DNA from: Patescibacteria group bacterium | GTDB taxonomy: Bacteria > Patescibacteriota > Microgenomatia > Levybacterales > UBA12049 | NCBI GenBank assembly: GCA_023485715.1 | Contig: JAMCZG010000067.1 | Coordinates: 13,929 to 19,489, forward strand | Direction of reading: 5' to 3' | DNA: 5,561 nt | Notes under the pieces: model-generated | Told to the model about the DNA's origin: nothing | The model's input: the letters and a program-made list of their open reading frames with translations, nothing else | Databases searched by the model: none | Position numbers and translations under genes: made by a program | Shown here: positions 1 to 5,179 of the stretch, one piece after another | Layout: every line of letters starts with the position of its first letter | Numbering within the stretch: position 1 is the first letter of the stretch

Positions 1-31
1 CACTATCGTAAATCACTTTATATTAATTTTG
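1..31 (+). repeat. Left copy of inverted repeat flanking the DUF5676-ATPase module
   Basis: Bases 1-21 (beginning CACTATCGTAAATCAC) equal the reverse complement of 2717-2737 at all 21 positions. After one unmatched base, TTAATTTTG (23-31) also recurs inverted, at 2701-2709. The repeat may extend past the left window edge. It lies 82 bp downstream of the ATPase stop. The function is unknown: module end, recombination site or shared protein-binding site. Confidence 0.85.
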
Positions 32-66
32 CATTTTTCCATACGTTAAAGGATACTAAATGAGTT

Positions 67-83
67 ATTAAGAAATTATGAAT
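67..83 (-). promoter_or_regulatory. Third copy of the putative response-regulator box
   Basis: The minus strand reads ATTCATAATTTCTTAAT, 16/17 to the box ahead of DUF2933. It lies 20 bp downstream of the ATPase stop and is oriented leftward. A -10-like TAGTAT (58-53) follows after 8 bp, but without the TGn seen at the other two sites. It could control a minus-strand gene starting beyond the left edge. No real gene begins inside the window after it. Confidence 0.45.
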
Positions 84-102
84 ATTATGTTGAAAAAATT
101 AC

Positions 103-2391
103 TTAAATTGATATTAGATCTTTTTCCACCCTTTTTAGTAGTACTGCGTTTGTAGCGACAATAATTGATGACGCGCTCATTAAAAGAGCAGAAACTTCGG
201 GTCTTAAAAAAATGCCATAAGCAGGATATAGAATACCTGCGGCAACAGGGATGGCAAGCAAGTTATATATTGACGCCCAGAATAGATTTTGTTTCATTTT
301 TCTCACAGTTGCTTTGCTAAGTCGTATGGCCCTAAGAACATCGACCGGGTCGGATTTCATAAGAACAACTTTTGCTGTTTCGATTGCCACGTCAGTCCCT
401 GCTCCGATAGCAATGCCAATATCAGCTTGCGCCAGAGCCGGTGCATCATTGACTCCGTCCCCGACCATTGCGACAAATTTATTTTCGTCTTGTAATTTTT
501 TGACATATTTTGCCTTGTCTTCGGGCATAACATCCGCAAAAAACCTTTTAACGCCGATTGTCTTTGCTACAACTTGAGCAGTCTTTTCGTTGTCGCCCGT
601 AATCATCGCTGTTTCTATGCCTAGTTTGTGTAATCGACCGATGGCTATTTTAGCATTTGGCTTTATCGGATCCGATGCTCCAACCACCGCTACCGCCTTG
701 TTGTTTACCGCAAGTATCATAATAGTTTCTCCGTTTTCTAAAAATTCGTTGATAAATTTCTCAAGAGGTGATAAATCAATTTTATTTAATTCCATTAATT
801 TTCTTGTCCCGACCATTACATTTTTTCCTTCCACAACTGCCTTAACTCCAAGACCGGATAAATTCTCAAATTTACCGATCTTTGACGAAAGATTTAGTTT
901 TCTGTTTTTTAATTCATCCAATACGGCGTTTGCCAGGGGATGCGAAGATCTTACTTCCCCTGCCCCGATTAATTGTAAAACCTTGTTTGAATCAAATCCG
1001 GAAACAGTCGCAACGTCTGTAATTTTTGGTTTTCCTTCTGTTATGGTACCTGTTTTATCTAAGACAACTGTCTGAATTTTAGACACCTGTTCGAGTGTAG
1101 GCGCGTCTTTTATCAAAATATTATGTTTTGCTCCGAGGCCCGTGCCGACAGCGACCGCAGTAGGTGTCGCAAGACCTAAGGCATCCGGACATGCGATAAC
1201 AATGGTTGAGATCGCAAATGTGAGCGCAAAAATTACCGGTTGTCCCAAAATAAAAAACCAAACTATAAATGTGATTAAACCACCACCGACCGCCACAATA
1301 ACTAAGTATTTTGCAAATCGATCGGCAATTTTTTGCCCCGGAGCCTTAGAATTTTGCGCGGTTTCGACCATTTTTACGATTTGGGCTAACGCCGTATCCT
1401 CTCCTATTTTAATAGCCTTAAACAAAATAGACCCCGCCTGATTAATGGATCCGCCAATAACTTTATCGCCAGATTTTTTTGCAACAGGAATAGATTCTCC
1501 TGTAACAAGTGATTCATCTATGGCTGTTTCTCCTTCAATAACTTCCCCGTCCACAGCAACTTTGTCACCGGGTTTTAATACCAATATATCGCCAACCTTC
1601 ACGTCGGAGGTGGCAATGAGTTCTTCTTTTCCAGCTTCGACCGCGAAACGGGGCGAGCCGTCACTTAGTACTCTTGCTTGAGTAGGAACAAGCGCAAATA
1701 GAGCCTGTAATGCATCCGTAGTTCCGCGCCTGGATTTCATTTCCATCCAATGGCCAAACAGTACAAAAGTAATAAGCATAGCAGCGGCTTCATAATAAGA
1801 ATCGTTATTATCGATAATCGTAAGGATAACGCTGAATCCATAGGCGGCGGTGATTCCGACAGCTATGAGTACTGACATATTCAATGTTTTGGCCTGAAGC
1901 GCTTTATACGCTGAATAAAGAAAAATCCAGCCCGAATAAAAGAAAACCGGTGTTGTCAGAATAAAAAGAATCCATCCGGCAGAGATAGGCGTTGGCAGTG
2001 ATATTTTGAGTATTTTTTCACCAAGAGGAGAATAGGCAATAATCGGAATCGATAGTATCAATGCGAAGAAAAACTTATTACGGATATCTTCTTCCATGAG
2101 TTTTGCCATTTCACGCCCGGCAAGACCTCCGTGTTCCATCCCCATCGACATTGTCATCCCTATCTTGAAGTTTTCCCAGAAAGACCCGCCTGCAACGCTA
2201 TGTGTGGCATTGTGGGCAGGCATCTTTGAGGTAGGTTTCATAGTATGCTGACCATGTAGAGAGTGATTCATCTGTTGCTCTTTTTCCTTTTGGGTAATTT
2301 CTACCAGAGTCATACCGCATTTCGGACACAAACCGGACTTATCGGATTGTACTTCCTGATGCATAGGACATGTATACATTATTTTTCCCAT
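103..2391 (-). CDS. Heavy-metal (probably copper) P1B-type ATPase with variant CPD motif
   Basis: This is a 762-residue ATP-driven membrane pump that probably exports copper. Residues 6-31 form a small heavy-metal-binding domain (YTCPMH, then CPKCGM; C8, H11, C22, C25). A His/Met-rich linker follows (41-89, including MTMSMGMEHGG). Eight membrane segments are predictable: about 106-121, 138-160, 170-191, 199-218, 361-383, 387-412, 700-718 and 730-750. Catalytic motifs are intact: TGES 297-300, DKTGT 445-449 (phosphorylated D445), HP 484-485 with E479, GLG 513-515, TGDN 598-601, MPEDK 622-626 and GDGVND 644-649. M172, E201 and E217 match the entry and exit residues known from Legionella CopA. 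The membrane metal motif is C401-P402-D403, where CopA has CPC and CopB has CPH. YN (709-710) and MSASS (738-742) are CopA-like, while the N-terminus is CopB-like. The ATG lies 5 bp after the DUF5676 stop, so the two are probably translationally coupled. ATPase identity is near certain; the exact metal is inferred. Confidence 0.95.
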   Translation of the reverse strand: MGKIMYTCPMHQEVQSDKSGLCPKCGMTLVEITQKEKEQQMNHSLHGQHTMKPTSKMPAHNATHSVAGGSFWENFKIGMTMSMGMEHGGLAGREMAKLMEEDIRNKFFFALILSIPIIAYSPLGEKILKISLPTPISAGWILFILTTPVFFYSGWIFLYSAYKALQAKTLNMSVLIAVGITAAYGFSVILTIIDNNDSYYEAAAMLITFVLFGHWMEMKSRRGTTDALQALFALVPTQARVLSDGSPRFAVEAGKEELIATSDVKVGDILVLKPGDKVAVDGEVIEGETAIDESLVTGESIPVAKKSGDKVIGGSINQAGSILFKAIKIGEDTALAQIVKMVETAQNSKAPGQKIADRFAKYLVIVAVGGGLITFIVWFFILGQPVIFALTFAISTIVIACPDALGLATPTAVAVGTGLGAKHNILIKDAPTLEQVSKIQTVVLDKTGTITEGKPKITDVATVSGFDSNKVLQLIGAGEVRSSHPLANAVLDELKNRKLNLSSKIGKFENLSGLGVKAVVEGKNVMVGTRKLMELNKIDLSPLEKFINEFLENGETIMILAVNNKAVAVVGASDPIKPNAKIAIGRLHKLGIETAMITGDNEKTAQVVAKTIGVKRFFADVMPEDKAKYVKKLQDENKFVAMVGDGVNDAPALAQADIGIAIGAGTDVAIETAKVVLMKSDPVDVLRAIRLSKATVRKMKQNLFWASIYNLLAIPVAAGILYPAYGIFLRPEVSALLMSASSIIVATNAVLLKRVEKDLISI

Positions 2392-2396
2392 ACGAC

Positions 2397-2660
2397 CTAC
2401 TTTGCCAAACGATTATATAAAGTTATCGTAAAGTATACTGTGATCCAAGTTAAAGAAGCTGCGCTTACAACCCCCAAAATTATTGATCCAAAATTTGGGA
2501 TAAATACAGTCTTAACTGCCTCAAGACTTATGGAGTGCATCCAGGACTGAGCGACTGTAAAGAGTAAGTCGGGTGCAATATACGACAATAGGGCACATAC
2601 GATAACCCATATAGCCATTATGGCTGCGGCTGAATTTGCAAAAACTATCGGTTTTAACAT
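2397..2660 (-). CDS. Small two-helix membrane protein, DUF5676-like
   Basis: The protein has 87 residues and unknown function, and is probably in the cytoplasmic membrane. Two hydrophobic segments (about 7-32 and 56-80) are joined by a loop containing QSWMHSI, and the C-terminus is short and basic (LYNRLAK). The size, two-helix layout and aromatic YN near the end match my memory of DUF5676 (2TM) proteins, which often sit beside metal-transporting ATPases. I start it at the ATG at 2660 and not at the in-frame GTG at 2669, because that GTG is the tail of a near-perfect Shine-Dalgarno sequence (AGGAGGTGAT) lying 8 nt from the ATG. It ends 5 bp before the ATPase start, so it is the first gene of a two-gene operon. 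An accessory role in metal export (stabilising the pump or passing it metal) is inferred from position only. The family call is good but not searched. Confidence 0.82.
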   Translation of the reverse strand: MLKPIVFANSAAAIMAIWVIVCALLSYIAPDLLFTVAQSWMHSISLEAVKTVFIPNFGSIILGVVSAASLTWITVYFTITLYNRLAK

Positions 2661-2668
2661 ATTTATCA

Positions 2669-2674
2669 CCTCCT
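2669..2674 (-). promoter_or_regulatory. Strong Shine-Dalgarno sequence for the DUF5676 gene
   Basis: The minus strand reads AGGAGG directly followed by TGATAAATATG. AGGAGGTGAT is complementary to nearly the whole anti-SD tail of 16S rRNA. Eight nucleotides separate AGGAGG from the ATG at 2660. This decides the start: the GTG at 2669 is part of the ribosome-binding site. It is by far the best RBS in the window; the other genes show weak sites or none. Confidence 0.88.
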
Positions 2675-2680
2675 ACTTAA

Positions 2681-2689
2681 ATACTAACA
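2681..2689 (-). promoter_or_regulatory. Candidate extended -10 for the DUF5676-ATPase operon
   Basis: The minus strand reads TGT followed by TAGTAT (4/6 to TATAAT), 20 nt ahead of the ATG at 2660. Transcription from it would begin almost at the Shine-Dalgarno sequence, giving an unusually short leader. No convincing -35 is visible. TTTAAT at 2705-2710, inside the repeat-related sequence, is an alternative -10. This is a weak call. Confidence 0.3.
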
Positions 2690-2700
2690 CTAGCGTACAA

Positions 2701-2737
2701 CAAAATTAAATAAGGAATAAAGTGATTTACGATAGTG
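2701..2737 (-). repeat. Right copy of inverted repeat flanking the DUF5676-ATPase module
   Basis: The minus strand from 2737 downward starts CACTATCGTAAATCAC and matches bases 1-21 of the window perfectly. Seven unmatched bases (2710-2716) then precede a second shared block, TTAATTTTG (2701-2709). The copy lies between the DUF2933 stop (2750) and the DUF5676 start, in the region where the ATPase operon promoter should be, so it could also serve as an operator. Confidence 0.85.
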
Positions 2738-2749
2738 GAGATACTTGAT

Positions 2750-2935
2750 CTAATGCTTATGTCCGCCTTTCATCAATAATAAGTGCATCAAGGGACAGCT
2801 CAGGAATATAAGAATTAAAAAAAGTGATCCTAAAGAAATTTTAAATACGATAACCCCAATAATTAAAAGGGTAATTAATCCTAAACATATTGCAGCTGCT
2901 TTGATTATATAATTTCTGTTGAAATTCAATGGCAT
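2750..2935 (-). CDS. Small membrane peptide, DUF2933-like
   Basis: The protein has 61 residues and unknown function. Two hydrophobic stretches (about 9-31 and 34-51) are followed by CPLMH (47-51) and a short tail rich in Met, Gly, His and Lys (LLLMKGGHKH). The CPLMH motif at the end of a membrane helix with a His-containing tail is what I recognise as DUF2933, a small family common in copper and heavy-metal clusters. Cys47, Met50, His51, Met55, His59 and His61 could bind a soft metal at the membrane surface; this is inference. I start at the ATG at 2935. A TTG at 2953 would add six residues but overlaps the predicted -10 element. No Shine-Dalgarno is visible and the promoter lies so close that the message should be essentially leaderless. 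The gene has its own putative response-regulator box, so it is probably co-regulated with the two-component system. Confidence 0.8.
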   Translation of the reverse strand: MPLNFNRNYIIKAAAICLGLITLLIIGVIVFKISLGSLFLILIFLSCPLMHLLLMKGGHKH

Positions 2936-2943
2936 ATACTTAA

Positions 2944-2975
2944 AATAAAACAAAAAGGATTAAGAAATTATGAAG
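2944..2975 (-). promoter_or_regulatory. DUF2933 promoter with putative response-regulator box
   Basis: The minus strand carries CTTCATAATTTCTTAAT (2975-2959), which is two CTTnAT half-sites 11 bp apart, typical spacing for OmpR-family direct-repeat sites. Six bases later come TGT (2952-2950) and TTTATT (2949-2944), an extended -10 with 4/6 match. Only 8 bases separate this hexamer from the ATG at 2935. The arrangement repeats, base spacing included, at the response-regulator promoter (5127-5158), which is the main support for it. Confidence 0.6.
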
Positions 2976-3003
2976 GAATTATTGATTCTTGCTTCGGCTG
3001 AGC

Positions 3004-4443
3004 TTACTGTCTGTGTCTTGTAGACGGATTAATAAACGGTAAAGAGATTATGACGGAGGTGCCTTTGCCGACTTTACTTACTACTTTAATTATTCCATGA
3101 TGTGCTTTGATAATTCCCTGGGCGATCGCTAGACCCAAACCCGACCCCAAAGTTTTGGCTGTTTTCGACCCCCTATAAAAGCGTTCGAAAATATGTGGAA
3201 GTTCTTTTGCCGAAATACCAGTCCCTGTATCTTTAATTTCGAGAATTGCCCGTTTGTTTCTTCTATAAAGCGCAATCGATACGGTACCTTTAGCTGGCGT
3301 ATACTTAACTGAATTATCAACAATATTTAAAATAGCCCTGGAAATTTTATTTTCGTCACCCATGATTTCTATATTTGGTTCGATTTTCTCAAGTAATTTT
3401 ATCTGTTTTTGAGTTGTTAACTTGACTGCGATTTCTTTAATTTCAGCAGTAACAGCAGACAAGTTTAAGTGTTGTTCTCCTAGTCTGGCATTTTCCGCCT
3501 GAAGCCAGGCAAGATCAAGAATATTTTTTATTATTGTTGAAAGTCGGTTTGCGTCTACCAGCGTTTCTTCTAAAGCCCGTTTGTATTCCCGTTCTGACCT
3601 TTTTTTAGAAAGAACAAGCTCGATTTCGCTTCTAAGCGTCGCAACAGGAGTCTTAAGCTCATGCGCAACGTCCCCTATAAACTGCCTTTCTCTATGAAAC
3701 GATTCCTGCATACGATCTAATAAATTATTAAATGTGGTTGTCAATTTTTCGATTTCGTCATCTGTTTTTGGATTATCGATCCTATTGTCTAAATATTCTG
3801 AGGATATTTTTTCCATTTGGTCGCTAATTTTAGATATGGGATGCATTATTTTATTTGCTAAAAGTTTTCCTCCTAAAATTGTCGGGAAAATAAGCAGTAA
3901 AAAAACAAAGCCTAGAGTATTTAATAATGAATTAAGCGATTTCTGGATTGCGTCGACTGGATGAGCAACAAGTACTACTCCCAGGAGAGAATTATTCTCC
4001 TTAATAGGTTCAGCAATAAAACGCATCGGAGAATTATTAATATTCTCGCTTAGGTAAACAGCTTGATTTTTGCTCTGTGCGTTATTAAAAATTTTACTGT
4101 AAAAATCATACGGGTTTCCCACGGTTAAAGAACTGTCCACGACTTGTCCGTCCTTATCCAGAAGAACTACGACCATTCCCGGGATCTGGCTAAATTCGGA
4201 ATATAACTGTTGTTTAAGCATTGCCTCGTGCATGTTTACTCCCTGGCGGGTAGCGATTTCTGCTAATTTCACGGCGTGTGTGGAAAGTTCCTTATCGACC
4301 TGGCTAAAAAGAATTTGCCTGGTAACAAAATAAAAACTCGCAAATATAAATGCTGTTGCAGAAAACAACGTTATCGCATACCAAATAAAAATTCGAAACC
4401 TAATACTTTTTGTATTTATGCTGAGCTTTGTCGAAGTATTCAT
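3004..4443 (-). CDS. Sensor histidine kinase, probably metal-responsive
   Basis: This 479-residue membrane kinase phosphorylates the adjacent regulator. Layout: short cytoplasmic N-terminus, TM1 about 17-40, extracytoplasmic sensor region about 45-170, TM2 about 172-190, HAMP about 192-245, then dimerisation and catalytic domains. The H-box is FIGDVAHELKTPVATLR with H261 as the phosphorylated histidine. The N-box ends at N377 (NIVDNSVKYTP), G1 is DTGTGI 405-410, the F-box IFERFYRG 418-425 and G2 GSGLGLAI 433-440, so it should be active. Length and order match the CusS-like class. The sensor region has few candidate ligands (H56, M71, H72, M75, H161) and no Cys, so metal sensing is inferred from the neighbours. 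The ATG follows the regulator's TAA by 2 bp, pointing to coupled translation. No other Met occurs before residue 71, so the start is safe. Codons 3-8 contain a REP-like motif (4421-4436). Confidence 0.95.
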   Translation of the reverse strand: MNTSTKLSINTKSIRFRIFIWYAITLFSATAFIFASFYFVTRQILFSQVDKELSTHAVKLAEIATRQGVNMHEAMLKQQLYSEFSQIPGMVVVLLDKDGQVVDSSLTVGNPYDFYSKIFNNAQSKNQAVYLSENINNSPMRFIAEPIKENNSLLGVVLVAHPVDAIQKSLNSLLNTLGFVFLLLIFPTILGGKLLANKIMHPISKISDQMEKISSEYLDNRIDNPKTDDEIEKLTTTFNNLLDRMQESFHRERQFIGDVAHELKTPVATLRSEIELVLSKKRSEREYKRALEETLVDANRLSTIIKNILDLAWLQAENARLGEQHLNLSAVTAEIKEIAVKLTTQKQIKLLEKIEPNIEIMGDENKISRAILNIVDNSVKYTPAKGTVSIALYRRNKRAILEIKDTGTGISAKELPHIFERFYRGSKTAKTLGSGLGLAIAQGIIKAHHGIIKVVSKVGKGTSVIISLPFINPSTRHRQ

Positions 4444-4445
4444 AA

Positions 4446-5114
4446 TTATTCACTTAATCTATAACCAACCCCATGGACAGTTTGAATAAGCTTGACTGAA
4501 GCTTCGGAATCTATCTTTTTCCTAAGTGATGCAACGAAAACATCAACAACATTACTCATCCCGTCAAAGTTATAATCCCACACGTGTTCTATAATCATGG
4601 TTCTTGTAATAACTTCCTCTTTGTGGCGAAGTAAAAATTCCAAAATCGAAAATTCTTTCGGGGTCAGATCAATAATTTTTTTGCCACGTTTAACAACGTG
4701 CTTTAGAGGATCTGCTTCTAAATCGAGCGCTTTAAGTATTGGGGATGACTCCTTGTGGCTTCTTCTTATTAATGCGTGGATCCGGGAACGAAATTCCAAA
4801 AATGAGAACGGTTTTGTGATGTAATCGTCTGCTCCACTATCCAGCCCGGAAACTTTATCTTCGGTAGTCGATTTTGCAGTCAATATTAAAATGGGAATTT
4901 TTATATTTTTATTTCGCAAGTCACGGCAAACATTTAGCCCGTCAATTTTAGGGAGCATGATATCCAAAACAATTAAATCATATTGTTCCGACTCCCCTAA
5001 ATATAACCCTTCTTCTCCGTCGAATGCCTGATCGACAGCAAAACCATCTTCAACAAGACCCTTCTTTATTATATTCGAGAGCCTTCTTTCGTCTTCAACC
5101 AATAGAATTCTCAT
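4446..5114 (-). CDS. OmpR/CusR-type response regulator
   Basis: This 222-residue DNA-binding transcription factor is activated by the kinase encoded just downstream. The receiver domain (1-115) has the acidic pair E7/D8, phospho-acceptor D51 (LDIMLPKIDG), T79 and K101-P102. The winged-helix output domain (about 128-221) has LTPKEFSILEFLL, then HVWDYNFDGMSNVVDVFV and the closing VHGVGYRL. The VWD-NFD-NVVDV string is what I associate with the CusR/CopR/PcoR copper-responsive branch; with the ATPase and DUF2933 genes nearby, a copper regulator is the best guess. The full length is usual for the family. The promoter immediately ahead has an extended -10 and a box shared with DUF2933, suggesting autoregulation. 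There is no Shine-Dalgarno and about 12 bp between -10 and ATG, so the transcript should be nearly leaderless. Confidence 0.95.
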   Translation of the reverse strand: MRILLVEDERRLSNIIKKGLVEDGFAVDQAFDGEEGLYLGESEQYDLIVLDIMLPKIDGLNVCRDLRNKNIKIPILILTAKSTTEDKVSGLDSGADDYITKPFSFLEFRSRIHALIRRSHKESSPILKALDLEADPLKHVVKRGKKIIDLTPKEFSILEFLLRHKEEVITRTMIIEHVWDYNFDGMSNVVDVFVASLRKKIDSEASVKLIQTVHGVGYRLSE

Positions 5115-5126
5115 AAAAGTCTTACA

Positions 5127-5158
5127 ATTATACCATATAATATTAAAAAAATATGAAG
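5127..5158 (-). promoter_or_regulatory. Promoter of the regulator-kinase operon with putative autoregulatory box
   Basis: The minus strand has CTTCATATTTTTTTAAT (5158-5142), 15/17 to the DUF2933 box, then 6 bp, then TGG (5135-5133) and a perfect TATAAT (5132-5127). TGnTATAAT is a textbook extended -10, and no good -35 is present, which fits an activator-assisted promoter. Transcription should begin near 5120, giving a leader of only a few bases before the ATG at 5114. Confidence 0.7.
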
Positions 5159-5179
5159 ATTTAATTAAGTTTTTGGATG

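Noticed and set aside
1..28. Resemblance of the left inverted repeat to a XerC/XerD (dif-like) site, 11-6-11
   Set aside because: One arm (TTATATTAATT) is close to the XerD half-site, but the other arm is poor, and in the right copy the XerD-like arm is not conserved beyond TTAT. Not enough to call a dif module.
13..42. Nine-codon minus-strand ORF (MEKCKINIK) downstream of the third box
   Set aside because: Too short to support. It could be a leader peptide, but nothing in the window tests that.
1..102. Rho-independent terminator after the ATPase
   Set aside because: T-runs are present, but no GC-containing stem of useful length precedes them. No convincing terminator was found elsewhere in the window either.
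78..155. Short plus-strand ORF starting ATGAATATTATG
   Set aside because: Only 25 codons, overlapping the ATPase 3' end in antisense, with no RBS and no recognisable product.
590..1075. 161-codon open frame on the plus strand, with similar ones at 251-577, 1142-1441 and 1445-1681
   Set aside because: All lie antisense to the ATPase, whose motifs are continuous through the region. Their translations are low-complexity Ser/Thr/Pro-rich strings with no family resemblance.
2936..2953. Six-residue N-terminal extension of DUF2933 from a TTG at 2953
   Set aside because: It overlaps the predicted extended -10 element and would start upstream of transcription; the ATG at 2935 is preferred.
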